DNA of 64,000 nucleotides from the NCBI GenBank assembly GCA_030867875.1, contig JAOWCC010000577.1, positions 145,258,344-145,322,343 of the forward strand. Direction: 5' to 3'. This document shows, piece by piece, positions 44,611-56,600 of the stretch. Below the pieces are notes generated by a model. The model did not search any database. It was not told where the DNA came from and was given only the letters and a program-made list of their open reading frames with translations. Made by a program: the position numbers and the translations under genes. Position 1 is the first letter of the stretch; each line of letters begins with the position of its first letter. Source of the stretch: Actinernus sp. WN-2022. Its lineage: Eukaryota; Cnidaria; Anthozoa; Actiniaria; Actinernidae.

Positions 44611-44788
44611 GTAAGCTTAGTACGATGATACGGGTTCCTTTAAAAAGTAGTATTTATCTGCATCGGCGGGGAAGATAAACACTGGTATGATCAACTAAAA
44701 GTCGATTAAGGTATGCTAACCGTCGTGGGGAGCGAGTAGCAGCTGACGTTTCGAGCGCTAGCCCTTCGTGGGGAGCGAGTAGCAGCTA

Positions 44789-45260
44789 GTAAGTAAGTAA
44801 GTAAATATTATTTCAACACGGTAGTTCTATCAGTCTTATACAACGCTGTTTTCCATAAATGCCGTGTATAAAAATATTACAATATTTATACATAGAATAT
44901 ACTATGATAATGATATGATATAAAATGATATGATATAAAAAGAATAAAATGTTCCATTTACAGTGCATCAAAGAAGCAGTGGGGTAATTTGTTCAGCTTA
45001 TTTCTAAAATTTGTAATTGATTTGCAAAGTCGTATCTCTTCAGGTAACGAATTCCAGACAAAAGCGCCTTTGTAGCCGAAACGCTTTTTCCCATAGTTTG
45101 TTTTTGGGAGAGACAATTGTAATTTTGTTGTCGAGCCTCTTATATTATATGGCGTCACAACTCTAGAAAATTTGTTAATTATTAATAAGTACTGGTCCGT
45201 GTAAGAACTATAGTAAAAACAATAGAGCTGTGGCAATGAGCATATCCTCACGGTCGAGTT
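44789..45260 (-). mobile_element. LINE 3' fragment with (TTAC)n end
   Basis: The minus frame reads YNIRGSTTKLQLSLPKTNYG, then GYKGAFVWNSLPEEIRLCKS, a typical ORF2 C-terminus. The (taag)n run at 44789-44803 on the + strand marks its 3' end. Confidence 0.75.
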
Positions 45261-46559
45261 TGCGTGAATATGACTTAAGTGCTATATGAGATATCTACAG
45301 TCCAAACTACACCCAGAAAATAAAGTAGTTTTTATGCTATGGGCTATTTTTACTGTGAAAACTCAAAGAAACCACCATCCAGCCAATCGGAAAGGGATGA
45401 AACAAAAGATCTTTCAATCACAAATTTGATAACTTTCCCCACGGTCGATATTCTTCGAAATTAAACCATAGTCATTTTGATCAAAAATAAATTGAAACTT
45501 AAAAAAATATCATATAGAAATGTATTATTTCGATGGTTTTCTATTGAATTTATGAGTATCAACCACTGAAATTACGAGAGAGAAGAATAGAAAATTAACA
45601 CCTTTTTACATTCCTTGCCGTTCACTGCTATCGTTCTTAGCCGGGCCACTACTTCAATATTTAGGTGCTTGATTATTGCTGGCTTTCACTTGACGTCATA
45701 GCCGCCATGTCGGTGCTCTTAAACAATAGATTCCTCGTTAGCTTCTTTTGTTGGGGCACCAACATGGTCATTTGAATCTATGGGGCCAATTGAGTGAAAA
45801 CCAGAATTTATATACTTTGTACATTTCGATGGCCAATCGGCTTATTTCGGCGAGTAGATAGTCGGTCCCATTCTAATTTTCCAAGAAGAGGGCCAGCACT
45901 ATCATCGAAGTTTGAATTTGTAATTATTCTGGCTGCTCGATTCTCAGGAATTCCCGAGTCAGAATTTCCGGGAATTCTGAGAAAAGTCCTAACATTTTTC
46001 AATGTTAATTGGCACAGTAGTTATTTTTTAAATTCCTGACTCATTCGGGTCTTCACGAAAAAGTGGAACAAATGAGTTTTTTTGGATTTATTTTTGTTAT
46101 GTAATACATATTCACATAAATATGGAAAGCTATATGTCTTGATGAAGCCTGATGAATAGAATTACAAAATTGGGCTTCACTTTTCGAATGTGACATAATT
46201 TGATTACCATATGTTAGCATAAATTAGCATAAAATAGCTACTTTGACAAAAACTGAACTGGATTCAACAAAATATGTAGTACAATAAAAAGTTAGAAGCA
46301 AAAAGTTATTTTTGTATTTTATTTCAAGATTCGCCCAAAGGGCAGGTGTTGTATAATAGGACACGAGGTCCCCTACTAGATACAGAACACCGCTACCCCC
46401 ACCTCTATAAGAACATCGTTACTCTAGCTCCACCCTTACGCTACCCAGTTAAAAACATATGTATATGTGTGTCGAGAAATTAATGAAAATAATTGCTATA
46501 TAGCAGTAAAAAATATATATAGAGACATATTCAAATGTATATAGGTAAATGTGTAAAGA

Positions 46560-47400
46560 TAATAAATAAATAAATAATCAAGAATGTTAACTAACAGCTA
46601 CAAACTGACATAGCATTAATTCGACGACACTTAGGACATAATAGCTTGTACGTACGAATATTGTCAGGATCAAAAATTGTGTTGAGTCTTTCAAAGAAAA
46701 AATATTTAAGATCTTATTTGAAAACTCCGAGAGAAGTGTTAGATTTATCATCAACTGGTAAAGCGTTCCATGAGTGCACAATTCTGTTGAAAAATGAGTC
46801 TCTGAAAAGAGATGTTCTTGATGTTTGTACATTAAGGTTGAGGCCTGATTCAGAGCGGCGAGTACGAGTATTACAAAAAGATAAGTAGCTGTCTATATCT
46901 AACTTGACATCGCCAGATTTACATTTAAAGAAAAAAAAACAAGATCAAGGTATTCTAGCCAGTAATTAATGGTAACAGGTTCACTCTCAGTAAACGTTCA
47001 GTATAGTTAAGGCCAGAGTTTTTACATATAAACCTAGTAGGTCTTCTCTGAATTTTTTCTATTACGATTACATTATAAATCGAAGACTGTGGTGCCCAGA
47101 CTTGAGAACAAAAGCACAGATTTGAGCGGACCAGAGAAATATATAACAGTTTGAAGGCGTCTTGATTTAAGTTTCCGCACAGTTTCGCTTGATAAATCCT
47201 AACATTTTATTGGCTTTGGCAGTAATTACCATAATGTGGTCATTCCATTTCAAGTCTTTGGAAATTATGATGCCGAGATCTCGTTCTTTGGTGACAATTT
47301 TTAGCTGACTCCCTTGCAATACATCGACGTATTGGCAACATGTCCAGCACATCTGGCTGAAGTAGGATGAAAGAAATTGAAACAATTATATTTACGGTCA
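46560..47400 (-). mobile_element. LINE fragment
   Basis: The minus frame reads GSQLKIVTKERDLGIIISKD, then LKWNDHIMVITAKANKMLGF, the region after the reverse-transcriptase catalytic core in CR1/Jockey-like ORF2. Further 3' text is frame-broken. An (aaat)n run at 46561-46577 may be the 3' tail. Confidence 0.65.
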
Positions 47401-49019
47401 CGTGCATACTGCCCGAAAATGTCATAATATAGGACAATTTGGAAAATAATAGAATGAATAATAAATATTCACCAAAAAAGGAATACCACATTGAACTCTT
47501 TTACTTTACTCTGATATCACAACAGATTGACCAAATTTAAGTGATTTCTAGTTGTAAACTAGGCCAACGTACGTAATTTGCATAATTATAAAAAATACAT
47601 AATAGGTCACTTACAATTTTTTTAGATATACAAACTCAAAAGGCAAAGTATCAACTCTCAAAAGTATACATAACATAACAACATATAACGTATACTTTCA
47701 TTTATACTACAGCAGGAGTCCGTAGCAACGCCAAAACAATGATTATGCATAAATTCGCACGAGGTCAAATTTCATTCACCTCGTGGCGTAAAATATCAGA
47801 TTTAAAATGCTTGTCCTGTCCAAGAAAACAATTCTATCCCCCAGATATGTTCTCAATGATATGTCGAGACATGTTCTTGAGCCAATAAGAAAGGTTTCAA
47901 ACAGTAGACATGATTTCAATGCCTTTCGAGCCACTAAACAAGTCTAAATCGTAGCCCATGAATTCTCACAGTAAGAAGTCTCCGCTGAAATTACGTAGCT
48001 GACGGCCAATTTACGACTCCAAAACACTCTATATACCTCCAATACTCCTATCCAGTTTATCAGACTGCTTTCCTGGTCGAGTTAGGCTAAAACTGGAGCC
48101 AAATCGTACGTTTTAGAAGCCGTCGGGTCCCGTCGCGTCTCGAGAAGTTGAAAATCCCGGGAATTCTTGAGAATTCCCTAGAAATAGCTGCGGTAAATTA
48201 ACCGGCGACGCCAGCCAGTCTGACATATGGAATTTGGCAAGGAATAATTTTTACTTTCTGTTTTGGGAGCATTTTCTATGTTAAAGTCGAGTCCGACAGG
48301 CGCCGCAGATTCAACTTATGATAATTTGGATTCGCCAAAAAAACTGGACTCAAGATTGATTTTAACTCTTTGTAACAACTAAACCAAGTTTACTTACTAG
48401 TATCCCGGCTCTTATTCCTGTTTCTAAAGTAATATAAAAGCCCCACGTTCTACATAATCTCTATTTATAAGTCAGCACATCGTCCGAGTGTACTTGTGTC
48501 CTTACGAATTATAATATTTACATGCCTGCCGCTAAGAGTTGCCATGACTGAACTCAAAAAGTATAATTGAGCTTGATTGATATTCACTTTAGCCAGTACA
48601 CCAAGTTCAATTACTACTGTTCTCGCTCTTAAACCAGTTTTTAAAGCCTGACGTTCTGTATTCTGCATTTAAATGAACAACACTGCAGTGAAATGAACAA
48701 CACAAACGCTTACATGCATGGACTTAAGGTCGCTACACACGAAGGGACAAATCCCTGGGACAAGTGCCTGGGACTTGTCCCCTCGTCTGAACTAGGAAAA
48801 ATATTGCCGCGGAGACAAAAGTTTGTCCCCGGGACCTGTCCCCACCGTGCTGTACATAATTCATAGAACTAGTTCGGGAACTAGTATTAATAGCAACTGC
48901 CACGGTGGGCACAAACGACAATATAAACGGCATGAGTTCTATATAAAAAAAATTCAATGCAGACGATTGCATTTTGGTAGAAGGATGTAGAATCGTAAAA
49001 GGAATATTACCTGATGTTT

Positions 49020-49760
49020 AAGCTATGTTACTACCATTATGACGTCACAATGACGTCATTTATCAATTTGTAATACGTTTCTTACAACTGTTCATTACCT
49101 CTAAAAACGGAATGTCGTATATTGTTAAAATCTACTCGTGATGAGAATGAAGGAATCGAAAACCCGATGTCGATTGGTTAAGGAAATCAAAAGTTATGAA
49201 AGTTTGAATTGTGTCCATTTTCCCGCCAAAATTTGGCGGGAAATAAACAACACAAAAGCATTTATGAAAATATCGCTTCATTCATCTTTTAGAGGTGTAA
49301 ATACTGTTGCATGACATTTTGTCCAATCATAAAACACGTCAGTGGCTAAAATCGTATGTTTTTAGAATTTTTTTTTTTTTGTCCATAACCTGCTTAAAAT
49401 TGAAATCATATTTTCGGCAACGTCATTATGACGTCATACCTTTTTATACATGTCCTTAGAAAAAATCATTTGAGTGATTTTCCAGTTTTAATGATGAAAT
49501 GCGCTAGTCTGGCACTCAAAAGTTACATTATTTTCTTTTCTTGACTTTTTAACAATAGGCAGCCTTATTTAGGTACGACTTTTGATGTCATTAAATATGA
49601 CGTCATAGCAACAGTCATTCCTCTATAACTTTTGCTGTAGTAGTCGTAGAACGTTCAAATTTGCGCCAAATGAATGTGTGTCATGAAGGCCCTTCGATGG
49701 TGGAATTTCACCAAAAAGGAGGCATCACTTATGACGTCACAACAACGTCATCATACTAAC
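49020..49760. repeat. Cluster of tgacgtca palindromes
   Basis: Exact or near-exact tgacgtca sites occur near 49039, 49051, 49428, 49600 and 49733, some as pairs 10-12 bases apart. They could be CRE/ATF-type sites, but they sit in repeat-rich intron DNA and may belong to an old element. Confidence 0.45.
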
Positions 49761-50029
49761 ATAAAACACCTAAAATATGTAGTTTCATTTTGTTAACAAC
49801 TCACCAACATTTCTTCAAATTGAGACTATAAGTAAATAAATGCTCACTGATTTCGATTTTGACGTTCTTTATGCCCGACGTGTGCACACAACTTGAAAAG
49901 CCCTAATATTAGACAAACTCCTCTCAGAAATGGCTGTTGCATCGTGGTATTTCACAATGCAGGCAACAAAAGTACTCCGCGATCCGATTGGTTGACATTA
50001 ACGATTAAGCAAACATCCGGGTCAATAGG

Positions 50030-50265
50030 TCACACCATTCCCGGGAATTCTCGGGAATATTCAGACAAATGTTTTTGTTACGTAGACTCCCGAGAATTCC
50101 CTATTATTCTCGAGATATGATTATTACGTATTTCATCAGTTCAAATTCGTTACCGGGAACTCCCAGGAATTCCTAGGTCTCTCAAAAATCAAACATCAAA
50201 CTTGGGAATTCTCGGGAATTCTTGGTAATTCTCGAGAATTCCCGGGAATTGACGCTTTCTTGGGA
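50030..50265. repeat. gaattc-rich palindromic repeat
   Basis: Many overlapping units of (c)gggaattctcgggaatt type with both halves inverted relative to each other. Shorter relatives lie near 45945-45985 and 48150-48185 in the same intron. Confidence 0.6.
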
Positions 50266-50497
50266 AAATACGGGTACTCAATTCGCCTGGGCTGTGACTG
50301 CGCGAGTTATGTTTTGATGATTATAATAAGTGAGCGATTTCCTTTGTTGTAGTTATTTCTTTAGGTTATTTTATATACGGTATACGCTGCATCTCACTTA
50401 GTGGCATTGCGTAAAAGTAAGCAATTGCTGTTGGTAATGTTACAATAATTATTCTACATAAAAGATTGAATCATTTCAACTGTGTTTTTTATCGCAG

Positions 50498-50833
50498 CCC
50501 CTTCCGAAGCACCTGCAAACGTTAGGGCGTTCAACGCAAGCTCGACAGCAATAACTATTACATGGAATGCACCGTCAATAGACACCTTAAACGGCATCCT
50601 TCGGTATATCGTTATCAACTATCAGGAGTCAAAGGCTGGTAATTCCTCGAGTTACGTGAAAAAACTTCCTGTAGGTGGTGGTTCATCGAGGCGAAGGAGA
50701 TCTGTGGACAGCAGTAGGGAAGTCACGATTACTAACCTAAAGAAGTTCACTACATACACCGTCCGAGTGGCTGCATTTACAGTTGCACAAGGACCTTTCA
50801 GCGCAGCAAGAAATGTTACGACAGATGAAGATG
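50498..50833 (+). CDS. Exon: FN3 domain 5 with RRRR furin-like site
   Basis: A 336-base phase 1-1 exon (acceptor ttttttatcgcag, donor gtaaga). The FN3 fold is clear: PSEAPANVRAFNASSTAI, TITWNAPS, GILRYIVINYQES, LKKFTTYTVRVAAFTVAQGPFS. Between strands C' and E sits an insertion GGGSSRRRRSVDSSRE (RRRR codons 50689-50700) that is absent from the other nine FN3 domains. RRRR-S fits the furin consensus R-x-K/R-R, so the ectodomain may be cleaved in the secretory pathway into two chains held by the FN3 fold. Cleavage is inference. Confidence 0.9.
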
Positions 50834-51727
50834 GTAAGACTAGGATGTACTTGATAACCTTTATTACTGTTTGCATTCATGAGCTTGCAATTATTGCCCC
50901 GTCGTTTGTTAACAAGGGAATGGGCCTTTCGCAAGCAAGACTTGCTAGTAAATGCTATTTTCCACCTCCAATCGATTGTCGATCTTTCTAAAACTAGCTC
51001 AATTCATTCGTTATTTGAAGTGATATATCAGCACGTGATTATTTCCTGAAAAAGGCCTGTAGCATGACTTCTGTAGGGCACATTGTTTATTTGCGCCCTT
51101 GTAGTTCTATTGGGGAGCGGTGCAGCAAGGAGCGCGAATAAACAATATGTCCAGACAAAATTATTACTATTATTATCATAATATACAAGGCCAAGTTACA
51201 TAACAATTCAAACGGCAAGATATCTGATAAAGCTTTTATTTAGCCGTTTCATACAATATGTTCTGAACATTAGCTATAGCTGTTATCAGGCCCGTCTAAT
51301 TGCACGTCATCATATTGTATGAATTGTTTCAATTATCCAAAAAACGGAAAACTACTCATGAAGTAAAATCTGAAGCAAAAGGTTTGAAATAGCTTCGCCT
51401 GAGGATGAACTGAAGAAGTCTCATTGCTAATCAAGAATCAGACGATGAGCTCGTAGCGAATAAGAATCAGGGCTGCACACTTATTTGCGACCCGCCATTC
51501 GCGCGCGTTTTTACCTTTGCTGCGTGATAATGCACGTGAATAAATTCACAGTACGTAAACAAACCACTACACCTGTTATGAGAAAAAAAAAATTAGATTG
51601 CATGTTGCGAACATATCCCTATATTTCCTGATTCTAACTTTGTTAACAGTATTTTAATGTTGTCAAATAAATTCGCTTCTAACGTTTTCGAAACGTTTAA
51701 GAAACCGTTATTTTTCTATACCCCCAG
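50834..51727. other. Intron with family C MITE copy
   Basis: Begins with MITE family C copy 2 (about 50925-51060). The remainder has no recognised content. Confidence 0.4.
50925..51060. mobile_element. MITE family C, copy 2 (internally deleted)
   Basis: Shares atgctattttccacctcc, aatcgattgtcgatctttct and ttcattcgtta with the 62.7 kb copy, but lacks about 60 bases between tctaaaac and agctcaattcattcg. Confidence 0.6.
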
Positions 51728-52027
51728 TTCCAGATGCGCCTCCTCCAGACTTGAAAGTGACCAACACCAGTTCCACATCAATAGCACTATCCTGGAAGCC
51801 TTTGTTGCCTTCATATAGCAACGGCATATTAACTGGCTACGTCGTACTATACCACGAGGCTGATAATTCAAGTGGAATGGCCATAGTGATAAAAATGACT
51901 ACCAAGGACTTATCAATAGAATTAACGAGCTTAAAAGTCTACACAAAGTACGATATTAGTGTAGCGGGATACACTCGAAAGGGAAGAGGAAATACAAGCC
52001 ACGTACAGAGCATCACTGATGAAGGAG
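51728..52027 (+). CDS. Exon: FN3 domain 6
   Basis: A 300-base phase 1-1 exon (acceptor tatacccccag, donor gtgagg): PDAPPPDLKVTNTSSTSI, ALSWKPLLPS, NGILTGYVVLYHEAD, LKVYTKYDISVAGYTRKGRG. Closest in pattern to FN3 domains 3, 8 and 9 (NGxLxGYxVxY). Confidence 0.9.
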
Positions 52028-52747
52028 GTGAGGAACATGAGGCGTTGAAATGTTCGAGCATGCGCACGACAACAGCTTTATGTCAAGTACCGTTGCAACA
52101 ATTCACTCAACTTGAATCATTGGTTAAAAGTATTTTTTATTAGCTATTGTAAATTGTAGCGTACTCCTACAGTGGGCAACTAATGTTTGGCTGGAAGTTC
52201 TGATTACAAACTAAGCTCTGTACTAGAATACTTCCATTGAAAATCATCCTTATTAAATTGAAGCGCTTTAATTGCAAGCTATAAGGTAGAGCTAACACCA
52301 ATTTAAACGTTAGCACCAAATAAGAATCATACGCAATTTATTATTCATCATGAAAGACACCTAAAACTTTTAAAACGTTTTAAAAACTTTGTTTCACCAA
52401 AAATGGCTTCATTGAAAGTGGTTTGTATTTGAATGATCGTTAGCCATAGAAAGGAGAATCTGCCTTGGCCTTGTTAAACCCAGTTTCAGGATCATGCGCA
52501 GTTGTACAAATCCTGTGTTTATTTGGCGGGCAGGTATATGTTAAACAATGGTGGCCCGCAAGCTGAACCAAAGGATTAATTTTGTATAACTGGGCATGAT
52601 CCTGAAACTGGATTATTAGGTTATTAGGTGCTCCAACGAGCTCTGGGCACGAGACTGGTGTTCTTTTAAACCAATGCTGTTATTTTTCATTCAAAAGCAT
52701 TGTTTACTGAGGGCTTTACTCTTTTTTAAATTTTAATTTATTTTCAG
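52028..52747. other. Intron with a hairpin element
   Basis: 52476-52612 is an inverted repeat: acccagtttcaggatcatgc against gcatgatcctgaaactggat. Confidence 0.5.
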
Positions 52748-53044
52748 TACCAACTGGTCCTCCTCTTAATTTAACCGCAAAAGCCTTAACGACGACAAGC
52801 ATTCTACTCACATGGCTCTCAGTTGCTAGGATACACAGACAAGGTGTTATAACACGTTATCATGCCGTACTTTACAACGCCGCGGGTTCATATGTCAACA
52901 ATCAATCTATCGATGGGAATGATCTAACCGCAGTCTTCAAGGATCTAGAGGTTATGAAAAATTACAAAGCTAGGGTTCAGGCCTTCACACAAAAGGGTGC
53001 TGGTCCCTTCAGTGTGTTCATCAACGCTTCAACTGGAGAAGAAG
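52748..53044 (+). CDS. Exon: FN3 domain 7
   Basis: A 297-base phase 1-1 exon (acceptor ttattttcag, donor gtacta): PTGPPLNLTAKALTTTSI, LLTWLSVARI, GVITRYHAVLYNAAG, LEVMKNYKARVQAFTQKGAG. Not opened by an ATG, so it is easily missed by start-based ORF scans. Confidence 0.88.
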
Positions 53045-53789
53045 GTACTATAGAGCGCATTATTTCATGGTTATGAGTGACATTTCAAATGCGTGAGCGT
53101 TACCTCTCATAACACTATTATACAATGTATAACAAACTTAATATTTGTAATACCTAACTCCAAGATGTTATGGTGATTCTCCATGCATACATGAACCTTT
53201 CTGAAATATTTTCAGTTGTTGATTTGAGTTACTGATACTATGAGTTCAGTCATGATTTCCAGTTTTGCTTGCTAGAGTTTCTTGAATTTAAGATATACGC
53301 TTTCTTCAAAGACGGTCCGGCGATGGGAGATAAGAAAATTAATGGGATTTTGATATTACACAATATATATTTTGTATGAAACATTGAGATACAGTCACTA
53401 GTTTTAACAACCTTGGACCCTATTTATTAGATCAGATTTCGTAAGAGTGGGACAAACACGGTGAACGGCAATGCACACGGCAAAGGTTACTGTACGGCAT
53501 GCTGTGACATTGAAATGGGTTCCCTATTGTTTTTGTCCTGCTGATCCAATCAAATTACAGAGTTACGGCACAGTAAGTTAAACTGAGTAAGGTTACATGC
53601 CGTAGTTTGTCCCACTAAAAAATATGTTATTTGTTATAGCAGGCTGAGTATTACAGCTTACAGCAGACGCTGGTGGGGGCCTGCTTTTACTCCTCGCACA
53701 CTCCCCACTACATTCACTAAACTCGACTCACGGTTGACGAAATCTGCTCCAACTCTCACTATTTACCTTTTTATTAATCTTACTAATAG
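53045..53789. other. Intron with a MITE
   Basis: Holds the element at 53446-53616. A long pyrimidine run precedes the FN3-8 acceptor. Confidence 0.4.
53446..53616. mobile_element. MITE with agtgggacaaac termini
   Basis: Perfect 12-base terminal inverted repeats, agtgggacaaac and gtttgtcccact, 171 bases apart. The interior shares gatccaatcaaattacagag with a fragment at 4428-4520. No coding capacity. Confidence 0.78.
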
Positions 53790-54086
53790 CTCCGAACATA
53801 CCGCCTGCCAATGTCACGGCCCACGCGACAGGAAGTACCACAGCACATATTACCTGGAGCAACATTGTACTCTCATTGCGCGGGACGATTCGTGGATATC
53901 GCATCGTCTACTACGAGATCAGGCATCCGTTCTCACTAGTAAAGGACAAAACTGTTCCGTACTCAGAAGTACAGGCAAACTTAACCTCTCTTTATATGAA
54001 TACGCGATATGCAATAAAGGTGGCTGCCTTCACCACAAGCGATGGAAACTTCAGCGACCCTGTATTTATTACTACAGAAGAAGGAG
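53790..54086 (+). CDS. Exon: FN3 domain 8
   Basis: A 297-base phase 1-1 exon (acceptor ttaatcttactaatag, donor gtacgt): PNIPPANVTAHATGST, AHITWSNIVLS, GTIRGYRIVYYEIRH, LTSLYMNTRYAIKVAAFTTSDG. A long overlapping ORF in another frame (53734-54159) is a shadow. Confidence 0.88.
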
Positions 54087-56306
54087 GTACGTATACAGTA
54101 TGATCAGCTCGGACGATTTTCATGAAGTTTCACGGACTATCTTTAAAGTATATATATAAGCCCTAGCCAATTATCTTTGATTTAAAAGTCAAACTGAAAT
54201 GACCGACATAGCAAAGAATATATAATTATAGTCTGCTAATTTGGATTAATAAGGACTCAAATTTCAATGTCATTTAAGGGATAGCCTAACTATTGTTCCT
54301 TTTGCTCAGTTTTTATGTCAACTCACTTATTAAAAGATCATTCTCTCAGACTGTAAGTATCAAATGTTTGACACCTGAAAAACAACTGAATCTGATGAAG
54401 ACATTCGATGTTATAGCTCATTTAATTTTCAACTCGGCCATTAGCCTTAAATGATGTCATTTCAAGGATTTGTAATGCTTCTTATAGCAATACTACGACT
54501 ATAAATTGGCCAAAAATGGTTGAACAAGATGATTTCTGGCAAGATGATTTCTGGCTAGGACTTATAGGCACTTTAAAGAAATACTTCAGCGAGTGTGTTT
54601 AAGTGAGGCCCTTTAGGGGGTATTCATGTCCCCTGTCTGAGTTTCAAAACTATTCGTGTCATAGTCTCGGAAGGTGGACATGTCATGTCGCTGTAGGAAT
54701 TTCGTCTATTGTTTTCTTATTTCTCTCTGTCGCTCTCGCAATTTCATACGTTCATCGTTATTTCATGTTCGTCGTTATTTCAGCAACGAATTTACGGCCC
54801 TAAAAGAGCCCAATTGACCTATTTAAATCGATCGTTGCTAGGGAAAGTTTGTAGCCTCGTAAAACCCGGAAAATTAAAGAGTGGGCAATAACTATTGAAA
54901 GGTGACTCCTAGGGTAAAGTCTTGAAGTCTGATGACGCATTAAGTGACGTCATGATGACGTCATCAAAATCTATAAATTTCTAAACTCTCCAAGGATTTT
55001 TAATCTACTAGTGATTTATGAATATTTTCCGAACCTACGAATTAATGCGCATAAAACCGAGCATGCGTTTGCCATTACGACAAAAAAAATAAGATTTTAC
55101 GACACTTTTCACTCCAATTTTAAGCTTTTTGGCGAATAAAAAGCCATAACTTTGGCATTTATTGTCGGTTTCCAAAATCCATGCTCTGAATTTCTAACGA
55201 GACCTGAAACAACCATGGCGCTGATCAAAGCCAGGTTCCGGCTTTTCCACAGATCGAATTGGAATTTAGAGTGCTGGTTTTTGCGCCGGAGGGAGGAAAA
55301 CCGGAGAACCCGGAAAAAACTCTCTGTGCAAGAGTGAGGTACCAACAAACTCAATTCACATATGGCGCCACGTCCGAAAATCGAGCCTGGGCCACAGAGG
55401 TGAGAGGCGAAGCGCTTAACCACTGCGCCACCCTAGCTCCCCTGCTCTGTTTTGTGGAGAACGTGGTCAACAACATTTTAACGGGAAAAAGTTTGGTGTT
55501 TACTGAAAGCGCGCTAAATGTTTAGGATTTTTAGAAACCGGAAGTGAAGAAATTAACGCATGCGCAAAAGTGCCTGTTTTGTGGTCGTGAAATAGTCGCG
55601 GAACTGTTGTTGCAGTAAAGTCTACAATAATTGGTCGAACAGGATGTGCATTTTCTCCTATTTCCTCTGACAATGGCCAGTTTTGGGACTTGGCTGAATA
55701 CTCCAGTCTTGATTGTCGGCAATGAGCTTCGGAACCCATTTCGCGGTAAACCGAAGAGCCAATATAAATCAAGCTAAAATTAGACCGAGATTCGACAAAT
55801 TTCATTTGAAGTTGAATCTCGTGGCGTTCACAATAGTTTGTGAAACATGTTTTATATAAGTACTTTCTGCTCAATTCACATTCAAATATACTAGGGAGAA
55901 AAGGTCGGCAACTCCTCGCCATTCTTGTGACAAAACAGAAAAGGAAATCGTCAATATCGCGGAAACTAAATAAACTCAAACACAATTTCAACACCACACA
56001 AAGAAAACCAATGACGAAACTACCTTCGTAGCGAAACATATGAGTCGAATATCTCAAGACGCGATTGTTTTGGGTAAGTTGTCAAGTACATTACGGCTTC
56101 GCGGATGAGGCTTGAGTTAAGGTTGACCCAGCGCAGTCCTGGGCACGAGACCAAACACTCTCTTACACGTCTTACCCTACTTGGGAGATGAAAGTTGTTT
56201 CACCGAACAAATAAACAGACCCCACTATTGCCAGGTCGCCGTTTGTTCAGTTTCCAATAAATACTTTTGAATGAAATTCTGATACTAACATCGATGTGAT
56301 TTGCAG
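54087..56306. other. 2.2-kb intron with SINE family 2 copy
   Basis: Contains tgacgtcatgatgacgtca at 54946-54964 (paired CRE-like palindromes) and the SINE copy at 55197-55440. A 185-residue minus-strand ORF at 55500-56057 has no recognised domain and no splice or codon evidence. Confidence 0.45.
55197..55440 (-). mobile_element. SINE family 2, copy D
   Basis: Best preserved tRNA-like head of the family: on the minus strand gtggcgcagtggttaagcgc (A box) and caggctcgattttcgg (B box). Body with gagacctgaaacaacc, cagatcgaattggaattta and accaacaaactcaattcac on the + strand. Confidence 0.75.
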
Positions 56307-56600
56307 TTCCAGGTGCTCCCCCAAGCGGCATCGAGATCTCAGTTCTAGGCCCAACCGCTATATCTGTAGTATGGGATCCAGTTCACCCTGGCTACCGTAA
56401 CGGTCTCATCACTGGATACCGAGTGCAGTATAGGGAATCTGTGTCGAGTTTGGATTCCTTGGTGACAAAAGTGATTCAGTCGACTGGTGTTAAACTGACT
56501 GAACTGCGCAAGGCAACAAGTTATCAAATACGGGTCGCAGCATCGACCAAGAAGGGATATGGAATAGAATCTGTAAATACTGTCTCAACAGGCGAAGATG
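56307..56600 (+). CDS. Exon: FN3 domain 9
   Basis: A 294-base phase 1-1 exon (acceptor tgtgatttgcag, donor gtatgg): PGAPPSGIEISVLGPTAI, SVVWDPVHPG, NGLITGYRVQYRESV, LRKATSYQIRVAASTKKGYG. The usual core Trp and tyrosine corner are present. Confidence 0.9.

Larger units (their letters stand above)
44611..50497. other. 5.9-kb intron, mostly LINE and repeat debris
   Basis: The largest intron in the window. It holds a repeat at 44670-44785 (cgtggggagcgagtagcagc duplicated, with an inverted relative at 57480-57640), LINE fragments at 44789-45260 and 46560-47400, gaattc-rich repeats near 45950, 48150 and 50040-50265, an element near 48725-48870 rich in gggacaagt-type direct and inverted units, and tgacgtca palindromes at 49020-49760. 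No exon recognised. Confidence 0.5.

Noticed and set aside
53734..54159. 141-residue + strand ORF
   Set aside because: Shadow of FN3 domain 8. The FN3 frame has the fold's conserved Trp and Tyr and matching splice phases.
55500..56057. 185-residue minus-strand ORF
   Set aside because: No recognisable domain or motif, composition like random intron DNA, no supporting neighbours.
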